Position numbers and translations under genes: made by a program
Part shown: piece after piece, positions 9,653-19,323 of the stretch
Layout of the letters: every line of letters starts with the position of its first letter
Numbering within the stretch: position 1 is the first letter of the stretch
Assembly: GCA_900768465.1 (NCBI GenBank)
Contig: CAAGCY010000014.1
Coordinates: 1-64,000, forward strand
Direction: 5' to 3'
DNA from: Alphaproteobacteria bacterium
GTDB taxonomy: Bacteria; Pseudomonadota; Alphaproteobacteria; CAAGCB01; CAG-977
DNA length: 64,000 nt
The notes under the pieces: generated by a model
Told to the model about the DNA's origin: nothing
Seen by the model: only the letters and a program-made list of their open reading frames with translations
The model's database searches: none

Positions 9653-10216
9653 ATGAAAATGCAAGCTAACCAAATCCGTCCGGGTTGGGTCATCGAATAC
9701 AACGGCAAACAATGTCTGGTCATCGGAATCGACTTGGTCATTCCGGGCAAAGGCAACGCCACGATTCAGGTCGAAATGCGCGACGTCGCCACGGGCGTCA
9801 AAACCCAGCAGCGCTGGCGCACCGCCGACACCGTCGAAAAGCTGATGAGCGAAGACCACGACTGCACTTATCTGTATTCGGACGGCAAGGACTTGACGTT
9901 CATGATGGTCGACACTTACGACCAGTTCACCGTGCCCAAAGAATTGCTGGGCGACCGCGCCGCTTATCTGCAGGACAATATGGAATGTGTCGTCCAGTTC
10001 ATTGAAGGCCACCCCGTCAGCGTCGAAATTCCGGCGAAAGTCATCCAAACCGTCGTTGAAACCGAACCCGTGATTAAAGGGCAGACCGTTTCGTCGTCCT
10101 ACAAACCCGCGGTTTTGGACAACGGTTTGCGCATCGGCGTTCCGCCGTTTGTTGCGACGGGCGACAAAATCGTCGTTTCCACCATCGACAACACCTATGT
10201 CGAACGCGCCAAATAA
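9653..10216 (+). CDS. efp: Elongation factor P
   Basis: The 187-residue EF-P has KOW-like domain I and two OB folds. It relieves stalling at polyproline stretches. The loop VIPGKGNA places the modifiable lysine at residue 33, consistent with beta-lysylation by the neighbouring EpmA. AAGGAAAAAAG precedes the ATG. The C-terminal SSYKPAVLDNGLRIGVPPFV block is typical. Confidence 0.97.
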   Translation: MKMQANQIRPGWVIEYNGKQCLVIGIDLVIPGKGNATIQVEMRDVATGVKTQQRWRTADTVEKLMSEDHDCTYLYSDGKDLTFMMVDTYDQFTVPKELLGDRAAYLQDNMECVVQFIEGHPVSVEIPAKVIQTVVETEPVIKGQTVSSSYKPAVLDNGLRIGVPPFVATGDKIVVSTIDNTYVERAK

Positions 10217-10237
10217 TTAAGGAAAGAGGCTTTTTCG

Positions 10238-11323
10238 ATGCCTAAAACAACTATCAGACCGTCCGGTCCGATGATGCGCCGTTCCGGAGCGCGCAAAGCC
10301 GTTGCCGAAGAACGTTTTTCGGAACGCAAAGCGCAGGAACAAAACAGATTGGTCAAAGCCGACATCAAAAACCGAGCCATTGCCGCTTTGCAGCAACGGC
10401 AGGAGGAAATGGCGAAAGTCCGCGGAGAACAAAACGACGACCACCGCGAAAGAACAACGTTTATGAAACGAGATCCCGTCGTTGATTTCCGCGAATCCCG
10501 TCAGGACAAGTTCATTTCGTCACTGTCGGCGAACCTGAACGTCATGATTCAGGCGGTCAAGCGCGCGGGACGCGGCTTGATGCGCGATTTCGGCGAATTG
10601 GAAAACCTGCGCCTGTCGCAAAAAGGCGCGGCGGACTTTGTTTCCACAGCCGACACCAACTCTGAAAAAACGTTGCGCGAATATCTGCTGAAAGTCCGCC
10701 CCCGCTACGGATTTTTGCAGGAAGAAGGCGGCGAAATCAAAGGCGACGACACATCCCACCGCTGGATTATCGATCCGCTGGACGGCACGATGAACTTTTT
10801 GCATGCCGTTCCGCATTTTGCGATTTCTTTGGCTTTGCAGGAAGATCAGGAAATCATCGCGGGCGTGATTTACAATCCCGCGACGTCCGACTTGTTCTAT
10901 GCCGAAAAGGGCAACGGCGCATGGATGCTGACCGCTTCGGGTTCCAGCCGCCTGCACGTTTCCACGCGCTCCGCTTTAAACGAATCCGTCGTTGTAACGG
11001 GCATTCCCCATTTGGGACACGGCAACGCGGAACGCTTTACGGCGCAGCTGATGCCGATGATGACCAAAACGGGCGGCGTTCGCCGCATGGGCGCCGCGTC
11101 GCTGGATTTGGCTTATGTCGCCGCGGGACGCTTCGAATGTTACTGGGAAGAAGACATCAAACCGTGGGACATCGCCGCCGGCATGCTGATGGTGCGCGAA
11201 GCGGGCGGACGCGTCTGCACGACTTCGGGCGATGAAACGCCGAAAACGATTTTGACCGACGGAACGATTCTGGCGGCGAATTCTTTGCAGTACGAAGTCT
11301 TTAAAAATATGATTGTCAAATAA
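10238..11323 (+). CDS. Inositol monophosphatase family protein with basic N-terminal extension
   Basis: Family members are Mg-dependent, Li-sensitive phosphatases acting on inositol-1-phosphate, 3'-phosphoadenosine phosphate or similar. The metal-site motifs are present: EEGGEI near residue 160, DPLDGTMNF near 178 and WDIAAGMLMVREAGG near 310. About 75-90 residues precede the conserved domain and are rich in Lys, Arg, Glu and Gln. An internal ATG at residue 76 has a poorer ribosome site than the GGAAAGAGG before 10238. It follows efp by 21 bp. Confidence 0.9.
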   Translation: MPKTTIRPSGPMMRRSGARKAVAEERFSERKAQEQNRLVKADIKNRAIAALQQRQEEMAKVRGEQNDDHRERTTFMKRDPVVDFRESRQDKFISSLSANLNVMIQAVKRAGRGLMRDFGELENLRLSQKGAADFVSTADTNSEKTLREYLLKVRPRYGFLQEEGGEIKGDDTSHRWIIDPLDGTMNFLHAVPHFAISLALQEDQEIIAGVIYNPATSDLFYAEKGNGAWMLTASGSSRLHVSTRSALNESVVVTGIPHLGHGNAERFTAQLMPMMTKTGGVRRMGAASLDLAYVAAGRFECYWEEDIKPWDIAAGMLMVREAGGRVCTTSGDETPKTILTDGTILAANSLQYEVFKNMIVK

Positions 11324-11334
11324 GGAGAAGTCTC

Positions 11335-12411
11335 ATTTCCAGCCGATTTGCACAATTCACCGCCGTATTCGCCGCAGTCAGCCTGTCGGCGGCGGCGGCT
11401 TTTGCTCAAATCACGCTGGATTTGGACGTCTTGACCGAAGACTTGACGGCGACGGCGCAGGAAAAGAAAAAAACGCAAAACGTTCCCCTGAATCCGCCGG
11501 CGGAACAAAAGCCCGCCCCCGCCAAGCCGCAAAAAACGAAACCCGCAAAAGCGAAAACCGTTCGCGCTCAAAAACCCGCCAAAGCGAAAAAAGCGAAAAC
11601 GCCCGCAAAACCCGCCGTTAAACAACCCGCCAAACCCGTTGCAAAATACGAAGTAAAGGAAAACGGCAAAGGGGACGCGCACGATAAACTGAAGCCGCGG
11701 GCGAATCCCGTTCCCGTCGTCAAAGTTCTGCCCGTCGCGCCCGTCAAAACGATACCCGCCGAGGAGCCGGAGGAAAAATCCGTCGCCGAAACGCAAACGC
11801 CCCCCGCGGAACCGATGTTGTCCAAGCATTTTCTGGCTCAACAGGAAAGCGAGGAGCGCGCTTCCCGCGAACGGGCGGCAAAAGTGCTGGAGGTTTTGAA
11901 GCAATCCCGACAGGAAGCCGCCGCGGAACAGCCGCCCGAACAAACGGCGGTGAAGAAAACGCCGTCCAAAACGGATGAAGCCGTCAAATGGTCGGTCTTC
12001 CCCGTTACCAAAAAAATGACGCCGAAAGAACGCTCCGCTTTTCTGGTCAAAGAAGTTCCCGACGATTCCGCCACCGCCAAAGCGGTTTTGAAAAACAAAG
12101 ACTTGCGGACGATATTGGTTTTCCGCGACACCTCCATCGATTTGACGGATGAAATGCGGACGGAACTGAAAACGCTGGCGGCGGAAGCCGGCAAAACCAA
12201 AAACAGCCGCATCCTGCTGTTGTCCTACAGCCGTCCGTCCGCGCAAAGAATCGGCGGCGAACGGCAAACTTCCCTGCGCCGCGCCTTGGCGGTGCGTTCG
12301 GCGTTGGCGCGCGCCGGAATCAGCAGTCTGCGCATAGAAATCCGATCCCAAGCCGCCAAAGGTGCGGGCGAAAAACTGCCCGACAGGGTTGATATTCTCG
12401 TCGACGGTTAA
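11335..12411 (+). CDS. Secreted Lys/Pro/Ala-rich protein with OmpA-like C-terminal domain (apparent ATT start)
   Basis: A strong AAGGAG site is followed at 7 bp by ATT (11335), and translation from there gives a clean signal peptide (FAQFTAVFAAVSLSAAAAFA, then Gln). The first in-frame ATG (11422) lies after the signal peptide. Residues ~40-110 are a Lys/Pro/Ala linker resembling the TonB or PAL style. The C-terminal ~140 residues look like an OmpA peptidoglycan-binding fold. It leads a cassette with the TolQ/MotA-like and MotB-like genes, so it may span the periplasm. Confidence 0.75.
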   Translation: MSSRFAQFTAVFAAVSLSAAAAFAQITLDLDVLTEDLTATAQEKKKTQNVPLNPPAEQKPAPAKPQKTKPAKAKTVRAQKPAKAKKAKTPAKPAVKQPAKPVAKYEVKENGKGDAHDKLKPRANPVPVVKVLPVAPVKTIPAEEPEEKSVAETQTPPAEPMLSKHFLAQQESEERASRERAAKVLEVLKQSRQEAAAEQPPEQTAVKKTPSKTDEAVKWSVFPVTKKMTPKERSAFLVKEVPDDSATAKAVLKNKDLRTILVFRDTSIDLTDEMRTELKTLAAEAGKTKNSRILLLSYSRPSAQRIGGERQTSLRRALAVRSALARAGISSLRIEIRSQAAKGAGEKLPDRVDILVDG

Positions 12412-12436
12412 TCCATTCGAACAAGGAGCTTTTCCC

Positions 12437-13429
12437 ATGAACTTTCAAAGTCGCTACATTGCGCGAATGATTTTGTTTCTGGCTTTGGTGTGCGTGGCGG
12501 GCGGACTGCTGTTTCCGTTCCTGAAGACGGCTTTTTTCACCAATCCCGTGCTGAACGGATTGATTGTTTTCGTATTGGCGGCGGGCATCGTTTTAAACTT
12601 CCGCTCCGTCTTTGTTTTGCGTAAAGAAATCAAGTGGATTAACACTTCCCCCCTGTCGCTGGACGACGCCGCCGTCGCGCCGTTGCGCCTGTTGTCGCCG
12701 CTGGCGTTGATTTTGAAAAACAACCGCGCCAAAGGCAACGCCGTCATTTCTCCGACAATTGCGCGGTCCGTCTTGGATTCCGTCGGCATGCGCATGGAGG
12801 AACTGCGCGACATTTCCCGTTATTTAATCGGGCTGTCCACTTTTTTGGGACTGCTGGGAACGTTTTGGGGACTGATGAGCACCGTCGGCGCGGTCGGCGA
12901 CGTGATTCGGTCGCTGAACGTGTCGGGCGAATCGGCGACGGACGCGTTCAACACGATTAAAACCAGCTTGGAAGCCCCTCTGTCGGGCATGGGAACGGCG
13001 TTTTCTTCGTCTTTGCTGGGATTGGCGGGCGCACTGGTCATGGGCTTTTTGGATTTGCAGGCGAACGGCGCGCAAAATCATTTTTACAACGGACTGGACG
13101 AACATCTGGCGACGTTGACCCGCTATGCGTCGGGCATCGGCAGCTCGGACGATTCGGTAACGTCGAACGCCGCTTATACCAACGCTTTGCTGGAACAAAT
13201 GGTTGAAAGCATGGCGGACATCCGCCGCCAGCTGCAAATCGGCGCGACCAAAGGACAGGAAAAAATCCAAAACGATATGGATTTGTTGCGCTACATCAGC
13301 CGAATCGACCGCAGTGTCGGTCAGATTGACAAAAGCGCGGAAGCCCGTCAGGAAACGCTGTTGCGCGAACTGCGCGATTCGTTCCGTCTGCTGGTGCGCA
13401 CCGTTTCGGGAACGGATAACAAGCTATGA
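12437..13429 (+). CDS. MotA/TolQ/ExbB-type proton channel protein
   Basis: The start at 12437 follows AAGGAG. The 330-residue protein has two N-terminal membrane helices (residues ~10-55) and the channel core ISRYLIGLSTFLGLLGTFWG near 135 plus SGMGTAFSSSLLGLAGALV near 190. Such proteins energise a partner through the proton gradient. The next gene overlaps by 4 bp and is MotB-like, so the two form one complex. No flagellar genes are nearby, so a Tol/Exb-like envelope role is more likely than motility. Confidence 0.87.
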   Translation: MNFQSRYIARMILFLALVCVAGGLLFPFLKTAFFTNPVLNGLIVFVLAAGIVLNFRSVFVLRKEIKWINTSPLSLDDAAVAPLRLLSPLALILKNNRAKGNAVISPTIARSVLDSVGMRMEELRDISRYLIGLSTFLGLLGTFWGLMSTVGAVGDVIRSLNVSGESATDAFNTIKTSLEAPLSGMGTAFSSSLLGLAGALVMGFLDLQANGAQNHFYNGLDEHLATLTRYASGIGSSDDSVTSNAAYTNALLEQMVESMADIRRQLQIGATKGQEKIQNDMDLLRYISRIDRSVGQIDKSAEARQETLLRELRDSFRLLVRTVSGTDNKL

Positions 13430-14448
13430 CGGGACGCATTCGAAAGCACGCCGTTTACAATTTCTGGCCCGGCTTTGTCGACGTGATGTCGAATTTGCTG
13501 ATTGTCGTTTTGTTTTTTTTGTTGCTGTTCGTTGTTTCGCACTACTTTCTGGGGCGCAATCTGGACACCAAAAATACGGAAATCGAGCTGCTGAATTCGC
13601 AGCTGACCGCATTGTCGGACGAATTGTCGAACGAACGCAAAAACTCGGCCGATTTGGGACGGCAACTGTCGGCGGCGCAATCGGATTACAAGGATTCTTT
13701 GGCGAAAATCGCGCTGATGACCCAAGACATCGAAGCGTTGGAACTGCGTAAAAAAGAATTGGAAAAAGCCGTCGCCGCCCATAAATCCGCTTTTGAAAAC
13801 GAACGCAAAATTTCCGACGACGCCAAAGCGCACATTGCCGCTTTGAACGCCAAAACCAAAAACCTGACCGACGAAATCGCGAAACTGAACGCGGCGCTGG
13901 GCGCGGCAGAGGAAAAAGCCAAAACCCAAAACGCTCAAATCGCCGATTTGGGCAAACGCTTGAACAAAGCTTTGGCGCAAAAGGCGTCCGAGCTGTCCTA
14001 CTACCGTTCGGATTTTTTCGGGACTTTGCGCAAAGTGCTGGAAAACCGCGCCGACATCCGCGTCGAAGGCGACCGTTTCGTCTTTCAATCCGAACTGTTT
14101 TTCAAAAGCGGTTCCGCCGAATTGGAGGAACGCGGCAAAAAACAGCTGGATTTAATGGCAAAATCCGTCAAAGAGCTGTCCAAAAAAATCCCCGCGAAAG
14201 TGTCATGGGTGCTCAGGGTTGACGGTCATACGGACAACCTGCCCATTCACACCGAAAAATACGCGTCGAACTGGCATCTGTCGTCGGACAGGGCGATTGC
14301 CGTCGTTGATTATCTGATAAAAAAAGGCGTTCCCGCCAACCGTTTGGTCGCCGCGGGATTCGGCGCTCATCAGCCGATTGCAAAAGGCGACACCCCCGCC
14401 GCGCGCAGGAAAAACCGCCGTATCGAGTTTAAATTAACGGAAAGATAG
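13426..14448 (+). CDS. MotB/OmpA-like peptidoglycan-anchored partner
   Basis: The 340-residue protein starts with one membrane helix containing FWPGFVDVMSNLL, whose Asp is placed like the proton-carrying Asp of MotB/ExbD. A long coiled coil follows (residues ~45-190), then an OmpA domain (RVDGHTDNLPIH near 263, NRRIEFKLTE at the end) that binds peptidoglycan. ATGA overlap with the channel gene indicates coupled translation. Confidence 0.88.
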   Translation: MTGRIRKHAVYNFWPGFVDVMSNLLIVVLFFLLLFVVSHYFLGRNLDTKNTEIELLNSQLTALSDELSNERKNSADLGRQLSAAQSDYKDSLAKIALMTQDIEALELRKKELEKAVAAHKSAFENERKISDDAKAHIAALNAKTKNLTDEIAKLNAALGAAEEKAKTQNAQIADLGKRLNKALAQKASELSYYRSDFFGTLRKVLENRADIRVEGDRFVFQSELFFKSGSAELEERGKKQLDLMAKSVKELSKKIPAKVSWVLRVDGHTDNLPIHTEKYASNWHLSSDRAIAVVDYLIKKGVPANRLVAAGFGAHQPIAKGDTPAARRKNRRIEFKLTER

Positions 14449-14476
14449 CCTTTTTTGACTTTTTTGACGAAATGGC

Positions 14477-14505
14477 TTGAAATCCCCGCGCGTTTAGAGT
14501 ATAGA
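14477..14505 (+). promoter_or_regulatory. Sigma70-type promoter for rpmE
   Basis: TTGAAA (14477-14482) and TATAGA (14500-14505) are separated by 17 bp in the gap before rpmE. The start codon lies 33 bp downstream of the -10 box. Confidence 0.55.
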
Positions 14506-14538
14506 GAGTTCACTTATCTTACGGACTGGAGCAGAATT

Positions 14539-14763
14539 ATGAAAAAAGACATTCATCCGAATTACCACGAAATCACCGTGGTTATGACCGACGGAACCGA
14601 ATTCAAAACCCGTTCCACAATGGGCAAAGAAGGCGATACCGTCCGCTTGGATATCGATCCGCTGTCGCATCCCGCGTGGACGGGCGTTTACCGCATGATC
14701 GACACGGGCGGTCAGTTGGCGAAATTCAACAAACGTTTCGCCGGCTTTACAGCCAAGAAATAA
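14539..14763 (+). CDS. rpmE: 50S ribosomal protein bL31
   Basis: The protein starts at [19 protein letters not shown] (ATG 14539) and is 74 residues long. It lacks the CxxC zinc ligands, so it is the zinc-free form common in alphaproteobacteria. The C-terminus has [17 protein letters not shown] and FNKRF. It has its own promoter and terminator. Confidence 0.96.
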   Translation: MKKDIHPNYHEITVVMTDGTEFKTRSTMGKEGDTVRLDIDPLSHPAWTGVYRMIDTGGQLAKFNKRFAGFTAKK

Positions 14764-14778
14764 AAGATTTTCTTTTGA

Positions 14779-14812
14779 AACAGCGGCTTGCTTTCAAGCC
14801 GTTGTTTTTTTT
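14779..14812 (+). terminator. Rho-independent terminator after rpmE
   Basis: CGGCTTG and CAAGCCG form a stem with a CTTT loop, followed by TTGTTTTTTTT, about 20 bp after the rpmE stop. Confidence 0.85.
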
Positions 14813-14870
14813 ATTGCCTTTTCACCGCCCGATTGACTATACTGAAGCCGATTTTTCAAAGGGGTTGACG

Positions 14871-16787
14871 GTGTCGGGTATTGTTAATTACGAAGTATAC
14901 GCTTATCAAAACGGCAGCTGGGATTTAATCGGGCGGTATCCGTCCGAACGGCGCGCCGCCGCGATGGAGCACGCAAAATCCGTCGAATTTTCACAGCAAA
15001 AACCGACCAAAGTCGTCAAAGAAACTTACGATATGGACGCTCAGCTGTTCACCGAAGCCATGGTGTATTTGAGCGATTTGCCCAAACCGCCGCCGCGCGA
15101 CAAATTTATCGGCAAAGCCGCTCCGCCCATACCGAAATACACGCAAAGCACGTCCAGAAAGCGGCGTCAATCGTTTACCGAAGCGTTTTTGCGGCTGGGC
15201 GGGGCTTTGATAGCCTCTTTGCTGGGATCGGGCGCGTTGTCCGCCGCGATTTTGCGGGCGATGGTGCTGGGTAATTTCGCCCCGACGGATATGCCGCAGC
15301 ATTTTGCGCTGGGCTTGTTTGTTTTCTTCTTCCTGTTTCTGTCCATTCCGCTGGCGGTGCGCTGGGTTGACTGGAACGTCTTGATGGGCGTCGACGAAGA
15401 AGATGAATTGCTGCGCCGTCAGCCCAAAATGGAACAGGAAATTCGCGAAAAGGCGTTCAAACCCACCGAAACGCAGACCGAAAAAATCGAAAAAGTCGAC
15501 GCTTTTTCGGCAGGAATCGTTCGTCTTTTATTCAACTGGTACGACCGGATTACGGGACGCAAGCCGTTGACCGAACAGGGGCAGGAACAGCCCGCCCCCG
15601 CCCCCGAAGAAGAAGCCGCCGACGTTCAAACGGAAACGCCGCCCGCTGCCGACGAATCGCCCGCCTCCGACGCCGAAACACCCGAAGACCCCGAATCCTC
15701 CGACGCCGCAGACGCCGAAGCCAAACCCGCCGACTCTTCCGCCGATGCGGAATTGCCCGACATTCCCGTATCGGAAAGCGTCCTGCCCCCCGCTTTAAAC
15801 AAATACAATCTGCAATTAACCGCTTTTTTATCGCTGACGTTAAAAGTTTTGCAAAAACAAAACGCTCTGCTGAACACATACGCCCGTTTCGGCGTGGAGC
15901 TGTTTTTGGCGGGCGCGTGCGAATTTTTATGCACCAAAAACACGCTGACCAAAGACGACAACCGTCTGCTTTTGGCGTCTCAGCTGGAACTGATGGGACG
16001 GTCCAAACCGCTGGCGGATTTGTTTTACGACCGTTTGGACGAGTATATGCTGGAACCCACGTATTTGCCGATGATTGAAAACGGCGAAAAAGCGATGGAG
16101 CTGTATACCGAAACGCCGAACTCGCCCGAACTGCTGTCCCTGTTGCAGGGGGCGTTGCAAAAATGGCTGAATCCCGACAAAAAAGAAACGCCTCAATCGG
16201 GCATCATCTCGATTATGTTTACGGACATCGTCGGATCGACGCAAATGACGCAGACCTATGGCGACAAGCTGGCGCAAGAGCTGGTTCACCGCCACAACAC
16301 GATTGTGCGCCAAGCGCTGACCGCCTGCAACGGCGAAGAAATCAAACAAACGGGCGACGGCATTATGGCATCGTTTGTATGGGCGTCGAACGCTTTGGAC
16401 GCGGCAATCGCGATTCAGCGCGCCGTTGACGACTACAACCGTCAATCTCCGACCGTTCCTTTGGATATTCGAATCGGACTGAACGCGGGCGAACCGATTG
16501 TGGAAAACAACGATTTGTTCGGACTGACGGTTCAGCTGGCATCCAGAATATGCGGTCAAGCGGATAAAGACCAAATCTTCGTTTCCAGCGTCATCAAAGA
16601 ACTGGCGGCGGGAAAGAACTATACTTTCAAAGACTTGGGACTGTTCGACCTGAAAGGAATCGACGACAAGCAACGCTTGTACGAAGTCGTTTGGCAAAAG
16701 CCCAAAAAGAAACACACCCCTCCTCGGAAAGCCGAAGAACACGTCCCCGTCGAAAAGAATTTGGACGAAGTCTTGCCCGAACTGTAA
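14871..16787 (+). CDS. Membrane-bound class III adenylate/guanylate cyclase
   Basis: The start is GTG at 14871 behind AAAGGGG; ATG-initiated longer frames run through rpmE. The 638-residue protein has a soluble N-terminus, two membrane helices near residues 105-165, an acidic Pro/Glu/Asp/Ala linker (~240-300), a helical segment, and a C-terminal cyclase domain. The catalytic features MFTDIVGST (metal Asp) and QTGDGIMASF are visible, as is LKGI near the end. The N-terminal part may sense envelope or redox signals; that is inference. Confidence 0.88.
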   Translation: MSGIVNYEVYAYQNGSWDLIGRYPSERRAAAMEHAKSVEFSQQKPTKVVKETYDMDAQLFTEAMVYLSDLPKPPPRDKFIGKAAPPIPKYTQSTSRKRRQSFTEAFLRLGGALIASLLGSGALSAAILRAMVLGNFAPTDMPQHFALGLFVFFFLFLSIPLAVRWVDWNVLMGVDEEDELLRRQPKMEQEIREKAFKPTETQTEKIEKVDAFSAGIVRLLFNWYDRITGRKPLTEQGQEQPAPAPEEEAADVQTETPPAADESPASDAETPEDPESSDAADAEAKPADSSADAELPDIPVSESVLPPALNKYNLQLTAFLSLTLKVLQKQNALLNTYARFGVELFLAGACEFLCTKNTLTKDDNRLLLASQLELMGRSKPLADLFYDRLDEYMLEPTYLPMIENGEKAMELYTETPNSPELLSLLQGALQKWLNPDKKETPQSGIISIMFTDIVGSTQMTQTYGDKLAQELVHRHNTIVRQALTACNGEEIKQTGDGIMASFVWASNALDAAIAIQRAVDDYNRQSPTVPLDIRIGLNAGEPIVENNDLFGLTVQLASRICGQADKDQIFVSSVIKELAAGKNYTFKDLGLFDLKGIDDKQRLYEVVWQKPKKKHTPPRKAEEHVPVEKNLDEVLPEL

Positions 16788-16836
16788 AAATCGGCTATTC
16801 TGTTTATAGGGATTCACTCTAAGAAAGGAGTGCGTT

Positions 16837-17622
16837 ATGGCAAACGGTGTAGAATTAACCGCAACTTTGGCAAAGTCATGGTCGAAATCGTCGTCCGACG
16901 TTTACAACGACACGATTAAAACCGCGCGCGACATGGGCAATTTGCGCCTGAATTATTCGCGGCTGAATATGATTACCACGTTGTCCGAAAACGAAACCGA
17001 GGATTGGTTCAGCTTCAAATCCCTGTCCAAAGGAAAACTGCGCCTGTCCGCCATCAACGTATCCGCTTTGCAGGATAAAAACAAAAACGTGTCGCAAAGC
17101 GACATTGACGACGCGGCTTCCGATTACGAACAGGCGACTTCGGATTTCAAAGCCAAGGGACTGCGCGTCGAGGTTTACACCAAACAGGGCTACCGCGATA
17201 AAATGATTGCCACAAACGACGATTCCAAATCCAAGGAATACGCCGCTTTCGAAAAAATGATGAAAGGCGAATTCGACGCGGGCAAAGGCACTTATTACAT
17301 TCACGTCACCACGCAGGACGGCAAGCCCGTTAAAAAGGACACGCTGTATGCTCTGCAAGTGCAAATGGGCGATACTTACAAGCACGACTATGTCACCAAA
17401 GAAACCGCCGTTTCTCACAAAGGACTGTCCGAAGGGCAAATTCAGCAGAAAAAAAACGAGGAGCAAATGAATTCGTCGCTGACGAACGCCACGACGAACA
17501 GTAGCATTCTGTCCGCGCAAGGGGCTTCCGATTTGCTGGCGGCGGGGTATACGAACATGGCGACAATCAACCGCGCATCGTCCGCCGGCACCGCCGCGCG
17601 CATTTTGAATTTGGTGACTTGA
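16837..17622 (+). CDS. Hypothetical protein with PPC-like beta region
   Basis: The 261-residue protein has no signal peptide. Residues ~48-160 show [20 protein letters not shown], then [16 protein letters not shown] and GTYYIHVT, a pattern like bacterial pre-peptidase C-terminal (PPC) domains. The C-terminus is Ser/Asn/Ala-rich and could serve secretion by a leaderless route. AAAGGAG precedes the ATG. Its stop overlaps the next gene's TTG start. Function is not recognised. Confidence 0.7.
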   Translation: MANGVELTATLAKSWSKSSSDVYNDTIKTARDMGNLRLNYSRLNMITTLSENETEDWFSFKSLSKGKLRLSAINVSALQDKNKNVSQSDIDDAASDYEQATSDFKAKGLRVEVYTKQGYRDKMIATNDDSKSKEYAAFEKMMKGEFDAGKGTYYIHVTTQDGKPVKKDTLYALQVQMGDTYKHDYVTKETAVSHKGLSEGQIQQKKNEEQMNSSLTNATTNSSILSAQGASDLLAAGYTNMATINRASSAGTAARILNLVT

Positions 17623-19298
17623 CACCATTGAAAAAGCTTTTAACCCTTTTTCTGATTGTATTTTCGTTTTCGGCGCATGCCGCGGAACGGATTTTGTCCT
17701 ACCGCGCCGACATAACCGTTCAGCCCGACGCGTCCCTGTTCGTTACGGAAAACATTACCGTCACCGTTGAAGGCGTCAACATCCGCCGCGGCATTTACCG
17801 CGATTTACCCCGAAACAAAGGGGAACGCTATCACGTCGAATCCGTTTTCCGCAACGGCAATCCCGAACCTTTTTTCATCGAAAACAGCAGCGGCAATTTG
17901 CGCGTCAATACGGGAAACGACGATTTCATTCCGCGTGAAACAACGACGTTCACTCTGGTTTACCGCGTGCAAAACGCAGTTCGCTTTTTTGACAAATACG
18001 ACGAAGTTTATTGGAATGTCACGGGCAACAACTGGGCGTTTCCGATTGACGAAGCGTCCGCGTCCGTCACTTTGCCCCGCGGCGCACGCGTCGTTCGCCA
18101 AGCGGGCTATATCGGCGGATACGGTTCGACGGAATCGGCGCGTTATTCCGATTTGCGCTTTTTCGCCCCCCGCCCTTTGCAAGCGGGCGAAGGATTGACC
18201 GTTGCCGTCGGTTTTGACAAAGGCGCGGTCAGCGTTTCCGCGTCGCCGCATCCGTTTAACGTTTGGGCGGCAATCGGCGTTTTGGGACTGTATTTTTTGC
18301 TGACGGGACTTGCCGTCAAGCGCTATCCGCCGTCCGATTCGATTATGCCGCGCTTTGACGGCATCACGGGTATGACCCCCGCCGAAGCGAACTTTGCGGC
18401 TTCTCTGGGCGCGAAAAAAGATAAAACCTTGGCTCTGGCTTTGCTGCAGGCAACCGTGTCGGGATACTGTTCGTTCGATCCGCAAAGTCCGAACACGCTG
18501 CTGAAAAACCGCGCCCCCAAAAACGACGAAGAACGGATTTTGGACAAGTTTCTCACGTTCCCTTTACACGTCGGACGTTTTTACAATCCCCGCGCGACAC
18601 AAGCCCAAAACGCGCTGAACAAGCTTTTGCGCGAAAAAACGCGCGATTGCTTTAAAACCAACAAAATCTTCACCGTCGGCGGTGCGCTGCTTGCAGCTTT
18701 TTTGCTGATTAAAGGCGCGTATGACGAACAAATGACGGATTTGCTGATTTATTTTGCATTTTACCTGCCGTTTTTCATTGTGGCTTCAACCATGGCGCTG
18801 CAAGGATTCAAAAACCGGAAATTCAGCTTTGCAACTGTGTTTATGGCGGTGTTTATCTCCTTTCATTTCGCGACGATGATGCTCGCCAAAACGAACGGCT
18901 TTCCGGCGATTGCCGCCTTTTACGCGGCGGCGGCGGCGACTGTTCCGATTTACGGCGCGTTGATAAAGCGCCTGACGGAAAAAGGACGCGATATCGCCGA
19001 CCATATTCAAGGAATCAAACTGTTTCTGAAATCTTCCGCACAGGTTTCCGCCGAAAAAACGGAAAAGCTGATGCCTTACGCCGTTTTGCTGGATATGGAA
19101 AGCGAATGGAGCGACAAAATCAAAGCCATGTCGTCCGAAACAACGGCGGCGTATTGCCGGCACATTCCTTGTTGCGGATATGACGGATTTGTCGCCGCTG
19201 TCGGCAGATCGACGACCGCGCCCGCCCGTTCAAGCGGCAGTGGCGGCGGCGGTTTTTCCGGCGGCGGTCATGGCGGCGGGGGCGGCGGCGGACGCTGA
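17619..19298 (+). CDS. DUF2207 family membrane protein
   Basis: The start is TTG at 17619 (or TTG at 17628) followed by a signal peptide ([15 protein letters not shown]). The 559-residue protein has an N-terminal periplasmic beta domain with [13 protein letters not shown], a first helix near residue 220, three or more helices at ~350-455, and a tail of Gly/Ser/His (GGGFSGGG...). That is the DUF2207 layout. Its role is unknown; it is coupled to the PPC-like gene by a 4-bp overlap. Confidence 0.85.
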   Translation: MTPLKKLLTLFLIVFSFSAHAAERILSYRADITVQPDASLFVTENITVTVEGVNIRRGIYRDLPRNKGERYHVESVFRNGNPEPFFIENSSGNLRVNTGNDDFIPRETTTFTLVYRVQNAVRFFDKYDEVYWNVTGNNWAFPIDEASASVTLPRGARVVRQAGYIGGYGSTESARYSDLRFFAPRPLQAGEGLTVAVGFDKGAVSVSASPHPFNVWAAIGVLGLYFLLTGLAVKRYPPSDSIMPRFDGITGMTPAEANFAASLGAKKDKTLALALLQATVSGYCSFDPQSPNTLLKNRAPKNDEERILDKFLTFPLHVGRFYNPRATQAQNALNKLLREKTRDCFKTNKIFTVGGALLAAFLLIKGAYDEQMTDLLIYFAFYLPFFIVASTMALQGFKNRKFSFATVFMAVFISFHFATMMLAKTNGFPAIAAFYAAAAATVPIYGALIKRLTEKGRDIADHIQGIKLFLKSSAQVSAEKTEKLMPYAVLLDMESEWSDKIKAMSSETTAAYCRHIPCCGYDGFVAAVGRSTTAPARSSGSGGGGFSGGGHGGGGGGGR

Positions 19299-19323
19299 TT
19301 TTTGATTTGAAAGGATTTTAAAA

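Noticed and set aside
11140..12438. Long minus-strand frame opposite the OmpA-like gene
   Set aside because: It is a Phe/Arg/Gly-rich shadow of a GC-skewed coding strand, with no ribosome site. Similar long shadows occur at 8670-9566, 43926-44657 and 42503-43321.
14676..14870. ATG-initiated N-terminal extension of the cyclase
   Set aside because: It reads through rpmE and its terminator in another frame. GTG 14871 has a good ribosome site.
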